DNA of 64,000 nucleotides from the NCBI RefSeq assembly GCF_019195395.1, contig NZ_CP078067.1:1051248-1115247 (forward strand). Reading direction: 5' to 3'. A program made the position numbers and the translations under genes. The notes below the pieces were generated by a model. The model saw only the letters and a list, made by a program, of their open reading frames with translations, was not told the DNA's origin and ran no database searches. Below, piece by piece: positions 9,599 to 18,162 of this stretch. Each line of letters opens with the position of its first letter. The first letter of the stretch is position 1. The DNA comes from Kaistella faecalis. Lineage in GTDB: Bacteria; Bacteroidota; Bacteroidia; Flavobacteriales; Weeksellaceae.

Positions 9599-11230
9599 GT
9601 GAAAAAACTACTCTTTTTTCTATTCTTGTCGCAGCTATGTTTCGCCCAGAAGTGGAGCATTTCTTTTGCAGAGAGAAGTGCGCTTGTCAATATATATAAC
9701 ACCAATGATGGGGAACACTGGAGCCAGACTTGGGACCTGGAAAAAGACCCCAAAACCTGGTACGGCGTAAAAATTAAAAACGGAAATGTCATCGAAATCA
9801 ACCTTCGCGGCAATGCGCTGAAGGGCAATTTTCCCACTTCCCTTTCAACCTTTTCAAAACTTCAGAAACTCGATTTAAGTTCCAACCAAATTACTGGCGA
9901 AATCGCACCTTCGGTATCTTCCCTCAGCAGTTTGTTAAGACTCGACATCAGCAACAACCGTTTAACAGGAGATCCCACAGCAGCTATTCTGCCGCTCTCG
10001 AATCTTCAGGAACTTTCTGTGGGGAATAATGAGTTTACCTTTGGTGATATTGATACTTTTCTGCAGAATTTTACCGGGCTGAAAGTTTTAGACCTGTCAA
10101 AAATCGGCCTCAATTCAGTTCCCCAGAAAATTTCTTCACTCACCAATCTGGAATCGCTTAATTTGAGCAACAACAGTATTTCCCAAAATTTCAGCAACTT
10201 ATCAAATATGATAAAACTTACGGAATTGAATCTCGCCGGAAATCAGCTTACAAAGATCCCCTCCGAACTTTCTTCTTTAAGCGCTTTAATTTCCCTGAAC
10301 GTGAGCCATAATCTTTTTTCCAACAACTATTCATCAGTTTTATCGAACCTGAAGAATCTTGAGTGGCTTTCGCTGCAGAGCAATCAGATTACGACTTTCC
10401 CCACCGAATTAGGGCAATTAAAAAAATTAGTACACCTCAATATTGCAGACAATAAAATTTCCGGTGGTTTTGAAAGTCTGGTGCCATTAAGTAAACTCGA
10501 GCAGATTTACCTTGATAAAAACCTTATTTCTGGCAGCTTTCCTTCAGCATTGCTCCAGCTGAATCAACTTCAAATGCTTTCCCTGACCGGAAACCAGCTT
10601 TCCGGAGAAATTCCCGCAAATATCCCTCAGCTCACGTTTCTTGAAAATAACAGGTTTACGAAACAGGAAATCAAAAACTTCATGGTGCAGGAAAAAAACC
10701 TTGCACATTTCACCTATTCGCCTCAAAGATATGATGAAGCAAAAACGCTTTACGCGGACTTGGGAAACTCAGCAACATTACCTCAATCACTTACCGGCGA
10801 TGGTTATCAGTTCGCATGGTTTAAAAATCTGGATGAGAAAACCAAAACTACTGCAGAAAGTTTTTATATAAGCAACGTGGAAGATGAGGATTTTGATGAA
10901 TATACCTGTGAAGCCTACGTTTTTGAAAAATTGCCTGCCGAACTTATGGAAATTTCATTTTTCCGCGAACCGGTAACGCTCGTGAAAAATCTAAGTACAG
11001 AGGAAGTAAGCGGCGGCTTAACTGTATATCCGAACCCTGTAAAAGATTTCATCAACGTAAAGTCGACCAGATCCAGGGTTGAAAACATTTTCATCTTTGA
11101 TCTCAGCGGAAAACTAATCCTCACCTCCAAAGGTTTAAGGATTAATGTTGCGCATTTACCGGGTGCTACCTACATCATTTCTGTGAAAACTCCCGAAGGT
11201 TTAAAATCGTTCAAATTCATTAAACACTAA
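9599..11230 (+). CDS. Secreted leucine-rich-repeat protein with T9SS sorting domain
   Basis: Length 543, GTG start followed at once by the signal peptide MKKLLFFLFLSQLCFA. Residues 40-350 are leucine-rich repeats of about 23 residues (LQKLDLSSNQITGEI, LESLNLSNNSIS, LTELNLAGNQLTKIP), the plant-like/bacterial LxxLxLxxNxLxG form. Residues 350-450 look like an immunoglobulin-type domain (FAWFKNLDE, DEYTCEAYV). The last 70 residues (LTVYPNPVKDFINV ... YIISVKTPEGLKSFKFIKH) are a type A C-terminal signal for the type IX secretion system, so the protein should end up on the cell surface or outside. Role likely adhesion or ligand binding. Confidence 0.85.
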   Translation: MKKLLFFLFLSQLCFAQKWSISFAERSALVNIYNTNDGEHWSQTWDLEKDPKTWYGVKIKNGNVIEINLRGNALKGNFPTSLSTFSKLQKLDLSSNQITGEIAPSVSSLSSLLRLDISNNRLTGDPTAAILPLSNLQELSVGNNEFTFGDIDTFLQNFTGLKVLDLSKIGLNSVPQKISSLTNLESLNLSNNSISQNFSNLSNMIKLTELNLAGNQLTKIPSELSSLSALISLNVSHNLFSNNYSSVLSNLKNLEWLSLQSNQITTFPTELGQLKKLVHLNIADNKISGGFESLVPLSKLEQIYLDKNLISGSFPSALLQLNQLQMLSLTGNQLSGEIPANIPQLTFLENNRFTKQEIKNFMVQEKNLAHFTYSPQRYDEAKTLYADLGNSATLPQSLTGDGYQFAWFKNLDEKTKTTAESFYISNVEDEDFDEYTCEAYVFEKLPAELMEISFFREPVTLVKNLSTEEVSGGLTVYPNPVKDFINVKSTRSRVENIFIFDLSGKLILTSKGLRINVAHLPGATYIISVKTPEGLKSFKFIKH

Positions 11231-11287
11231 GATTTGTGAGATAGTCAATCTCAATCGTTGAAATTTTTTATTGAGTTTATAGTTTCT

Positions 11288-11295
11288 TACTTTTG
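11288..11295 (+). promoter_or_regulatory. -7 box of the dps gene
   Basis: TACTTTTG, full match, 16 bases upstream of the ATG. No TTG at standard spacing. Confidence 0.55.
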
Positions 11296-11311
11296 TATAA
11301 AGTAAAAAATT

Positions 11312-11788
11312 ATGATAAACGCTAACATTATCGGTTTAAGCGAGACCAACTGCAACAAAATTTCTGAAAAACTAAACCAGCTTCTGGCCAACTATTCGGT
11401 ATTTTATCAAAATACACGAGGTGCACACTGGAACATCAAGGGAAATGATTTTTTCACCCTTCATCCGAAATTTGAAGAACTCTATAATAATCTTGTTCTG
11501 AAGATCGATGAGATTGCAGAAAGAGTACTAACACTGGGCGCTACACCGCACCACAACTATTCTGATTATCTGACCCTATCGACCATCAAAGAAAGCAAGG
11601 AAGTTTCTGACGGGACGAAATGTGTGGAAAATATTCTGGCATCGTTTAAGATTGTGATTGACCTGCAGCGGGAACTTCTAGACATTACAGGAGAGGCCGG
11701 CGACGAAGGTACCAACTCCCAAATGAGCGACTACATTACCGAGCAGGAAAAAGAAGTTTGGATGTATAACTCGTACCTAGGAAAATAG
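11312..11788 (+). CDS. dps: Dps family ferritin-like DNA-protection protein
   Basis: Length 158. A four-helix ferritin-like protein that forms a 12-subunit shell, oxidises Fe(II) with peroxide and shields DNA under stress. The inter-subunit ferroxidase ligands have the exact Dps spacing: His39 (RGAHWNIKG), His51 (FFTLHPKFEEL), Asp66 and Glu70 (IDEIAERVLTLG). The lysine-rich N-terminal DNA-binding tail of E. coli Dps is absent, so DNA binding is not certain. Single-gene unit with its own promoter and terminator. Confidence 0.93.
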   Translation: MINANIIGLSETNCNKISEKLNQLLANYSVFYQNTRGAHWNIKGNDFFTLHPKFEELYNNLVLKIDEIAERVLTLGATPHHNYSDYLTLSTIKESKEVSDGTKCVENILASFKIVIDLQRELLDITGEAGDEGTNSQMSDYITEQEKEVWMYNSYLGK

Positions 11789-11807
11789 CAAACCGCTTAT
11801 CTTCTCT

Positions 11808-11836
11808 AAAAATCGTCTTCTTAAAGGCGATTTTTT
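11808..11836 (+). terminator. Terminator after dps
   Basis: AAAAATCG (11808-11815) pairs with CGATTTTT (11828-11835), followed by a T-run. Confidence 0.65.
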
Positions 11837-11848
11837 GTTTTGAATCTT

Positions 11849-11856
11849 TACATTTG
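11849..11856 (+). promoter_or_regulatory. -7 box of pncB
   Basis: TACATTTG, full match, 19 bases upstream of the ATG at 11876. It argues against the upstream TTG at 11840 as start. Confidence 0.55.
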
Positions 11857-11875
11857 TTTAAAGAAATTTCTAAAA

Positions 11876-13054
11876 ATGAGCGGAGTCCGGTTAAGATCAA
11901 TCCTCGACAACGATTTTTATAAGATCACAATGCAGAATGCTGTGGTGAAACTTTTCCCCAACGAAAAGGTGCAGTACAGTTTCATTAACCGCGGAAAACA
12001 CCATTTCCCCGCAGGTTTTGATGTTGAACTTCGCAAAGCCGTGAATGCGATGGCAGAAATGAAACTTACAAAAGAAGAGAAAGAGTTTCTGCGCATCACT
12101 TGCCCTTACCTCGATTTACCTTACCTCGATTTTCTGGCGGGTTACCATTATGACCCTTCGGAAGTTCACATCGTTCAGGCCGGAAATAATCTGGAAGTTA
12201 CAGTTGTGGGCGAATGGTACCGTACGATTTTATGGGAAGTTCCGCTTCTGGCTCTGATTTCTGAACTGCATTATGTGATGAACGGCATGGAGAGGGATCC
12301 CGACCATACTGTAGTTCAAAATACGCTGAACAAAGCCAAAGAACTTGATGACCTGGGAGTTAATTTCGCAGAATTTGGTACACGTCGCAGACATTCTTAT
12401 CAGGTACACGATTTAGTGGTAAACGCATTGACACAAAATAAATCATCAAAATTTACCGGTTCATCAAACGTACATTTTGCGATGAAATACGGAGTGAAAC
12501 CTATCGGAACGCACGCTCACGAATGGTTTATGTTCCATGCTGCAGAATATGGATTCAAGATGGCGAATTCGCTTTCTCTCGAGCATTGGGTTGATGTCTA
12601 CCGCGGGGATTTGGGAGTGGCACTTTCGGACACTTATACTACCGAGGTTTTCTTCGAACAGTTCGACAAAAAATTTGCAAAGCTTTTTGATGGTGTACGT
12701 CACGACAGCGGAGATCCCATTGAATTTACCGAAAAAACCATTGCGCATTACGAAAAAAACGGAATTAATCCCCTATTCAAATATATCATTTTCTCCGACG
12801 GTTTAAACCTTGAAAAAGTTGCTGAAATTACAGCCGCCTGTAAAGGAAAAATCGGAATTTCCTTCGGAATTGGAACCAACCTTACCAATGATGTCGGTGT
12901 AAAACCAATGAATATTGTCATGAAACTCATCGCAGCGCAGTCGGTTAACGGAGAATGGATTCCTACCGTGAAACTTTCAGATGAACACGGAAAATATACT
13001 GGCGATCCTAAAATGATTGAATTGGCAAAAGAATTTCTAAGGATTAAAGATTAG
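11876..13054 (+). CDS. pncB: Nicotinate phosphoribosyltransferase
   Basis: Makes nicotinate mononucleotide from nicotinate and PRPP with ATP, in the Preiss-Handler salvage route to NAD. Length 392 from the ATG chosen here (MSGVRLRSILDNDFYKITMQ), as in E. coli PncB. Visible features are the N-terminal DNDFYKITMQNAV, FGTRRRHSY, the IGTHAHEWF segment that carries the phosphorylated histidine region, RHDSGDPIEF for PRPP binding, and SFGIGTNLTND. The frame is open 12 codons further upstream but these cover the promoter. Confidence 0.95.
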   Translation: MSGVRLRSILDNDFYKITMQNAVVKLFPNEKVQYSFINRGKHHFPAGFDVELRKAVNAMAEMKLTKEEKEFLRITCPYLDLPYLDFLAGYHYDPSEVHIVQAGNNLEVTVVGEWYRTILWEVPLLALISELHYVMNGMERDPDHTVVQNTLNKAKELDDLGVNFAEFGTRRRHSYQVHDLVVNALTQNKSSKFTGSSNVHFAMKYGVKPIGTHAHEWFMFHAAEYGFKMANSLSLEHWVDVYRGDLGVALSDTYTTEVFFEQFDKKFAKLFDGVRHDSGDPIEFTEKTIAHYEKNGINPLFKYIIFSDGLNLEKVAEITAACKGKIGISFGIGTNLTNDVGVKPMNIVMKLIAAQSVNGEWIPTVKLSDEHGKYTGDPKMIELAKEFLRIKD

Positions 13055-13107
13055 ATTTCTCTCAGGTAAATAATTTTTGCAAGTCTAAAAATTTAAAAAC
13101 CAGACCC

Positions 13108-13596
13108 ATGAAAAAACTATTTTGTCTTCTTATCCTCTCTGTTTTTGTAATTTCCTGTAATGTACAAAACACAGTTCCGAAAAACACCGCTTCCGAACCT
13201 GAATTCAGCCAGAAACTCGCAGATTCTTTAGGTGCGGATCAGCGCGGGATGAAAAATTACATCCTGGTTATTTTAAAAACGGGACCTAAAGATGCCATAA
13301 TAACTGATAAAAAAGAAAGAGAAAAACTCTTCAAAGGTCACTTCTCTAATATGACCGAAATGGAAAAAATGGGAATCCTTAAAATGGCCGGACCTTTTGC
13401 CACTAAAAATGATCTGGGATACAGAGGAATCTTTTTGCTCGACGTGAAAACCGAGGAAGAAGCCAAATCCATTCTGCAGAATGACCCTACGATAAAATCC
13501 GGGGTCTTTACAGTCGAAATCCTGCCTTGGTACGGATCGGCAGCTATTCCTATGCATTTGAAATATCATAAACAGATCTCGAAAGAGACGCCTTAA
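13108..13596 (+). CDS. YCII-domain lipoprotein
   Basis: Length 162. Signal peptide with lipobox (FVISC, Cys17), then a domain of about 95 residues (MKNYILVILKTGPKD ... GVFTVEILPWYGSA) of the YciI/YCII type, a ferredoxin-like fold with a conserved histidine (KGHFSNMTEM). YCII proteins are thought to be small enzymes but no reaction is established; one in a lipoprotein setting suggests an envelope role. Next gene (rmuC) has its own promoter. Confidence 0.75.
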   Translation: MKKLFCLLILSVFVISCNVQNTVPKNTASEPEFSQKLADSLGADQRGMKNYILVILKTGPKDAIITDKKEREKLFKGHFSNMTEMEKMGILKMAGPFATKNDLGYRGIFLLDVKTEEEAKSILQNDPTIKSGVFTVEILPWYGSAAIPMHLKYHKQISKETP

Positions 13597-13634
13597 AACT
13601 TTCCCACAACAGATCAAATCACCTTTTTTCTTCC

Positions 13635-13642
13635 TATTTTTG
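13635..13642 (+). promoter_or_regulatory. -7 box directly before rmuC
   Basis: TATTTTTG followed by only four bases before the ATG. With the usual 4-8 bases from -7 box to start of transcription, the RNA would begin at or inside the start codon. Confidence 0.55.
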
Positions 13643-13646
13643 AAAT

Positions 13647-15125
13647 ATGGAAATCACCTCCCTATCTGTTGGATTTATTTTCGGTGCAGTATTAGGCGCC
13701 GTTGTTCTATATTTCATATTAAAATCTGTAAATATTTCGCGGACTGTTTTCGATGAAATGAACAACAATTACATTCGCACAAAAGCGGAATTACAAAACT
13801 CACAACTGAAAATCAGCGAATTAAATGATTTATACAAATCCGAAAAGATAACCAATCTCCAGCAGACAGAAATTCTAAACAATCTCAAAAATGAAATGGC
13901 AACCGTTTCCGCAGATTATTTTTCACTTCAGAATCAATTCAGGGAACAGCGAGAAATCGCCGGAAAACAGAACGCTCAAATTGAATTCTTAACCACTGAA
14001 AACCAGAAAATTTTCGCACGCAATGCTGAACTTTCTGCTATTAATAGCAGTCTGCAGCAATCTCTTAAAACTCAAAGGGCAGAAATTGAACAGATTCAGG
14101 AAACCGCAAAAACGGAGTTTAAAAATCTCGCCAATGAAATTCTCGAAGAGAAATCCAGAAAATTCACAGAATCCAATAAAGAAAATCTGGATCAGTTACT
14201 CAAACCATTGGGTGAAAACCTGGAGACTTTCAAAAAGCGCGTAAATGAAGTGTATGAGAATGAGGCGCGCGAAAGATTTTCCCTTAACAGCACCATCAAA
14301 TTGATGATGGAGCAAACAAGTAAAGTGAGTCAGGAAGCAAATAATCTTGCTGCAGCGTTGAAAGGACAGACCAAAACTCAGGGTGATTGGGGAGAAATGA
14401 TTCTGGAGCGGATTCTGGAAGATTCAGGACTTACCAAAGACAGAGAATATTTTTCCCAGTACACTATTAAAAACGAGCACGGAGAAAACCAGAGACCAGA
14501 TTTCGTGCTGAAGCTTCCAGGAAATCAACTTGTAATAATTGATTCAAAAGTGTCGCTTAATGCTTACGAAAGAATGGTTTCTGCGCAAAACGAGGCAGAA
14601 AGAAAACAAAATTTAATGCTTCATGTTGCTGCATTAAAAAAGCATATTGACACGCTTTCGCAGAAGAAATATGATGATTTGAAAGATTCGCTGGATTTTA
14701 CAATCATGTTTATTCCAGTAGAACCCGCATTTCTTGCAGCGGTTCATTTTGATTCTCAGCTTTGGAACTACGCTTATCACAAACACATCATTTTATTAAG
14801 TCCGACGAATCTTATCGCCTATCTGAAGCTAATTTCTGACGTATGGAAACGCGCAGATCAAAATTCAAACGCTCTGGAAATTGCTGAGCGCGGCGGTAAA
14901 CTCTATGATAAATTCGTGAGTTTTGTAGAGAATCTGGAGAAGGTCGGAAAAAATATCGATCAGGCAAGAAACTCTTATAACGATGCTTATAAGCAGTTAG
15001 CCACTGGGAACGACAATCTTGTTGCGCAAACTGAAAAATTAAAGCAGCTTGGGGCAAAAAACAGAAAAAAGCTGTCTTCTGTGCTGGTAGAAAATGCTGA
15101 AAATCAAATTGATTTCAACGACTAG
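13647..15125 (+). CDS. rmuC: DNA recombination protein RmuC
   Basis: Length 492. One N-terminal membrane helix (residues 5-27), a long coiled coil (about 35-190), then the RmuC core with restriction-endonuclease-like fold: TQGDWGEMILERILEDSGL, RPDFVLKLPGN and LVIIDSKVSL, where Asp and Lys of the DxK motif stand, and PVEPAFLAAV. RmuC limits inversions at short inverted repeats in E. coli and is linked to genome integrity. Followed 20 bases later by an RNA methyltransferase gene with its own -7 box. Confidence 0.92.
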   Translation: MEITSLSVGFIFGAVLGAVVLYFILKSVNISRTVFDEMNNNYIRTKAELQNSQLKISELNDLYKSEKITNLQQTEILNNLKNEMATVSADYFSLQNQFREQREIAGKQNAQIEFLTTENQKIFARNAELSAINSSLQQSLKTQRAEIEQIQETAKTEFKNLANEILEEKSRKFTESNKENLDQLLKPLGENLETFKKRVNEVYENEARERFSLNSTIKLMMEQTSKVSQEANNLAAALKGQTKTQGDWGEMILERILEDSGLTKDREYFSQYTIKNEHGENQRPDFVLKLPGNQLVIIDSKVSLNAYERMVSAQNEAERKQNLMLHVAALKKHIDTLSQKKYDDLKDSLDFTIMFIPVEPAFLAAVHFDSQLWNYAYHKHIILLSPTNLIAYLKLISDVWKRADQNSNALEIAERGGKLYDKFVSFVENLEKVGKNIDQARNSYNDAYKQLATGNDNLVAQTEKLKQLGAKNRKKLSSVLVENAENQIDFND

Positions 15126-15133
15126 AAATTATA

Positions 15134-15141
15134 TAAATTTG
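15134..15141 (+). promoter_or_regulatory. -7 box directly before the SPOUT methyltransferase gene
   Basis: TAAATTTG with four bases (CACC) before the ATG at 15146; same tight layout as rmuC. Confidence 0.5.
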
Positions 15142-15145
15142 CACC

Positions 15146-15913
15146 ATGTTAATTGAAAGTTTTCAGAACGAGAAAATAAAGAACCTTACCCGCCTTATTA
15201 CAGACAACAGATTTCGGAAGAAGTCCGGTAGTTTTGTGGTAGAAGGACGGCAGGAAAATGAAAGAGCTGCCAAATTTGGATTCGAGGTACAGGATTATTA
15301 TATCTGTGAAAGTATATTTAATGAAGATTTTCCGAAAGGGAAGATACATTTGGTATCAGAGAAAGTTTACGAAAAAATTGCTTACCGTGGTACTTCGGAA
15401 GGAATAATCGGTATTTTCAAAACAAAGAATCCAAACCTTCAAGACTTTAAGCCAAAAGGAAATTCTTCACTTATTATTGTTGAAAGTATTGAAAAGCCGG
15501 GCAATTTGGGCGCAATACTGAGAAGTTGCGAAGCTTTTGGAATTGATGCGCTAATTATTACTGATCCAAGAATCGATTTCTACAACCCGAATGTAATCCG
15601 ATCCAGTGTTGGATGCTTGTTTGGAATGAACTTCTTCCAGTCAGGTAACGATGAACTTTATGAATTTCTGGAGCAAAACAGTTTTAATATTTTCACGACC
15701 TTAATGGATGAAAGTGCTGAGCATCTACATAAAAAAGATTTAAAACAGCGCAGTGCACTGATATTCGGAACAGAACATTCCGGTCTTAGTGACTTTTGGG
15801 TGGGTAAAGGGAAAAACTCGCTTATTCCGATGTCAGGAAGTATCGACTCACTGAACTTAAGCAATGCCGTAGCGATAAGCTGTTACGAAATACTCCGGCA
15901 AAAGTTAACTTAA
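15146..15913 (+). CDS. TrmH/SpoU-family RNA 2'-O-methyltransferase
   Basis: Length 255. N-terminal RNA-binding domain of L30e type (KKSGSFVVEGRQENERA) then the SPOUT catalytic domain with its three motifs: motif 1 EKPGNLGAILRSCEAFG, motif 2 LIFGTEHSGLSDFW, motif 3 DSLNLSNAVAISCYEIL, which form the SAM-binding knot. It methylates a ribose 2'-OH in rRNA or tRNA; the target cannot be told from sequence (TrmH, RlmB and TsnR relatives share these motifs). Confidence 0.88.
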   Translation: MLIESFQNEKIKNLTRLITDNRFRKKSGSFVVEGRQENERAAKFGFEVQDYYICESIFNEDFPKGKIHLVSEKVYEKIAYRGTSEGIIGIFKTKNPNLQDFKPKGNSSLIIVESIEKPGNLGAILRSCEAFGIDALIITDPRIDFYNPNVIRSSVGCLFGMNFFQSGNDELYEFLEQNSFNIFTTLMDESAEHLHKKDLKQRSALIFGTEHSGLSDFWVGKGKNSLIPMSGSIDSLNLSNAVAISCYEILRQKLT

Positions 15914-15917
15914 GAGC

Positions 15918-15958
15918 AAAAAAAAACCGCTTCTCTGGGAGAAACGGTTATTTTTTTA
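15918..15958. terminator. Bidirectional terminator
   Basis: AACCGcTTCTC pairs with GAGAAaCGGTT around a three-base loop, with an A-run to the left and a T-run to the right. It serves the methyltransferase gene from the left and the alanine-rich lipoprotein gene from the right. Confidence 0.85.
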
Positions 15959-15973
15959 AGCTTGGTGAGTTAA

Positions 15974-16243
15974 TTACTTAACTTCGTTAGCAGCATCAGT
16001 AGCAGCTTCACCAGCAGCTTTAGCAGCATCACCAGCAGCTTCTACAGTAGCAGCACCAGCTTCAGCAGTAACAGCAGCAGCAGAATCAACAACAGCAGCA
16101 GCAGAATCAACTACAGCAGCAGCAGAATCAACAGTTACAGCAGCAGCAGAATCAGTTGCGTTAGCAGTTTCTACAGTTTCAGTTTTTTTACAAGCTACAA
16201 GAGCTAAAGCAGCGATACCAGCTACGAATAATGACTTTTTCAT
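15974..16243 (-). CDS. Small alanine-rich repeat lipoprotein
   Basis: Length 89. Signal peptide with lipobox (ALVAC, Cys18), then KKTETVETANAT and four copies of a seven-residue unit DSAAAVV/DSAAAVT, then an alanine-rich amphipathic tail (AAGDAAKAAGEAATDAA). After lipidation it would be a helical rod tethered to a membrane. No known domain; similar alanine-rich tails occur in entericidin-like and LEA-like proteins. Own promoter and terminator suggest strong expression. Confidence 0.75.
   Translation of the reverse strand: MKKSLFVAGIAALALVACKKTETVETANATDSAAAVTVDSAAAVVDSAAAVVDSAAAVTAEAGAATVEAAGDAAKAAGEAATDAANEVK
16065..16155. repeat. 21-base coding tandem repeats
   Basis: Four imperfect copies of a 21-base unit rich in GCAGCAGCAGAATCAAC, encoding the DSAAAV repeats of the lipoprotein. 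Copy number changes would keep frame. Confidence 0.7.
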
Positions 16244-16311
16244 AATAAATTAAATTTAATTGTTTTGTTTAAAATTCTTTTTTGTGTTCTCATTTATCAT
16301 TTCGAACAGGA

Positions 16312-16319
16312 CAAAGGTA
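16312..16319 (-). promoter_or_regulatory. -7 box of the alanine-rich lipoprotein gene
   Basis: Minus strand reads TACCTTTG, full match; leader of about 65 bases. Confidence 0.45.
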
Positions 16320-16334
16320 TAGCGGTAAATAAAT

Positions 16335-16365
16335 TTGTGTTAGAAAATTAATTGTAATATATTTG
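16335..16365 (+). promoter_or_regulatory. Promoter of the 16425 membrane protein gene
   Basis: TTG (16335-16337), 20-base spacer, TATATTTG (16358-16365). Leader of about 55 bases to the TTG start. Confidence 0.6.
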
Positions 16366-16424
16366 TAAAAAAGTTTTACAAAAAAACAATATTGATAATC
16401 AATTCATTACGTAATTTATAGCAA

Positions 16425-17594
16425 TTGAGCGATTTAGATTTATTACACTTTGAACAGCTGAAATCCGAGGTTCAATCTCAATATTTGGCAGATCACACCC
16501 CTTCGTTTGATGATATTTCAAAATGGAAGGGAATTGATATCATTTATTTCCAGGAAGACCTGAGAAAAAAAGCGAAGGGAAACATCAGCGAAAAGTCTTT
16601 TTACACTTACTTTAAAAACTCTCCAGTCACGAAACTTCCGCGTATTGATATGCTCAATATCCTTTCTGTTTATGCAGGATACGTGTCTTGGTACGACTTT
16701 AAAAAAAACCATCTTTTCGCAGATGAAATTCTTAAAGACTATGAAGATTTACAAGAAGAGGAAATCAAAGAACTGGAAAAATCGGTTGAAAATGCAGAAA
16801 TAATAGAGCACAACTCCGAGAAGTCAGAAAAAATTCAAATTTCCCCTCAAAAAGAGGAATATATCCCTAACGAAAATTCTATTTTACAAAAATCATTAAC
16901 TGATAATCAAACAGTTAAATCAAAAAGCACAAATTTATCGACCTATGATGAGAGCGACAGTAAAACAACTTTATCTCTTGTAAAAAAGTATATCTGGCTG
17001 GGAATTTCTGCAATTCTGGCGGTACTTGTTGGGCTTTTAGGTTTTAAAGATGAAATTTTCAGTAAAAAATATTACTACAGTTTTATTGATGCGGACAGAA
17101 ACTCAAAAATAAATGCCGAACTTCAAGTTCAAATCCTGAAAGACAACGAAACTCCGATTCTATATGTAGCAAAACCTAACGAACCGTTCGTTTACACTAC
17201 AAAATCCAAAACACTTACAATGGTTGTCTCGTCGCCTTATTACCGGACCGACACCATTCAAAGAAATCTGGAGACAGCGCCGGAAGCAGAAAACATTGAA
17301 CTGAAGCCTAACGATTACGCAATTATGCTTTTCTACTATTCAAAATCCCTGAAAGATTTAAAGAAGAAAAGGATTAGTCTCAATTATCTGATCAGCGATC
17401 AGGCTTTAATCTATCAGGTCTTCGATAACCAGTTTTACGGCGTGGAAACAATGGATAAGCAGCGCTATATCAATCTGGTTACCCTGCCATCAACGTCTTT
17501 GGAAAAACTGGAAGTAATTGATACCCAAACCGATAAGTCAGGCAAAATTGTAATGATTAAATTTAAAATCGACACCGATGAAAAAAATAATTAA
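16425..17594 (+). CDS. Single-pass membrane protein with Bacteroidota-type helical N-domain
   Basis: Length 389, TTG start (no ATG or GTG lies between promoter and conserved N-terminus). Residues 1-97 form a charged helical domain with KWKGIDIIYFQEDLRKKAKG, ISEKSFYTYFKN and, at its end, MLNILSVYAGYVSWYDFK; the GYxSWxDF ending is one I associate with many uncharacterised Bacteroidota proteins and resembles a helix-turn-helix-like domain. Residues 100-188 are low-complexity and acidic, 189-207 a membrane helix, 208-389 an extracytoplasmic domain. Cytoplasmic sensor/anchor with outside domain is the simplest reading. It overlaps the next lipoprotein gene by 17 bases. Confidence 0.6.
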   Translation: MSDLDLLHFEQLKSEVQSQYLADHTPSFDDISKWKGIDIIYFQEDLRKKAKGNISEKSFYTYFKNSPVTKLPRIDMLNILSVYAGYVSWYDFKKNHLFADEILKDYEDLQEEEIKELEKSVENAEIIEHNSEKSEKIQISPQKEEYIPNENSILQKSLTDNQTVKSKSTNLSTYDESDSKTTLSLVKKYIWLGISAILAVLVGLLGFKDEIFSKKYYYSFIDADRNSKINAELQVQILKDNETPILYVAKPNEPFVYTTKSKTLTMVVSSPYYRTDTIQRNLETAPEAENIELKPNDYAIMLFYYSKSLKDLKKKRISLNYLISDQALIYQVFDNQFYGVETMDKQRYINLVTLPSTSLEKLEVIDTQTDKSGKIVMIKFKIDTDEKNN

Positions 17595-18162
17595 AGTCTC
17601 AACAGTGCTCGTGGCCCTGTTTTTTATCATTCTTTCGTGCACTAAAGAAACCACCGAATTGTCTGATCTTGAGAAGGTTAGAAAAAACAATAACACCGTT
17701 TCTTATCCCGTTACTAAAATGGACAGTGCACAGGCCATTTCCTTTATTACAAAACAGAAGATCCAGGAATTACTCGATCTTTCAACGCTATATACATCCG
17801 GGAACCGTGATACAGAGATTGATTCTGTGATTTACTCGCAAATGAAAAGTTACTTTGTAGAAGATGATTCTGCAAAACTTCAACCTATTTTAAAGCAACT
17901 CGACAGTTTTAAAGTAAAAACGGCCAAAGTTGGAAACATCGAGGTTAGCAAAAAAATTATCGGAACCGATACCTTAGATTTTGCAAAATTTCAGGTAGAA
18001 TATTTTGACCAGAAAAACAGATCAATCGGTACTTTTGAAAAGAATGCACAATATATTCTGAAACTTTTTCCTGTAAAATTCAAGAAGGAATTCAGGTTCT
18101 ATTTTATTGATTTTGACGCAGTTCCTAAGAAAGACAGTGTTTCTGCAGGTGTTATCAAATAA
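17578..18162 (+). CDS. Lipoprotein, unknown function
   Basis: Length 194. Lipobox FIILSC (Cys21), then a polar domain of mostly helical then beta character (YPVTKMDSAQAISFITKQK, KLFPVKFKKEFRFYFIDFD). Translationally coupled to the membrane protein gene before it, so the two products probably act together at the envelope. Its last 64 bases overlap the convergent cyclo-ligase gene. No recognised family. Confidence 0.6.
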   Translation: MKKIIKVSTVLVALFFIILSCTKETTELSDLEKVRKNNNTVSYPVTKMDSAQAISFITKQKIQELLDLSTLYTSGNRDTEIDSVIYSQMKSYFVEDDSAKLQPILKQLDSFKVKTAKVGNIEVSKKIIGTDTLDFAKFQVEYFDQKNRSIGTFEKNAQYILKLFPVKFKKEFRFYFIDFDAVPKKDSVSAGVIK

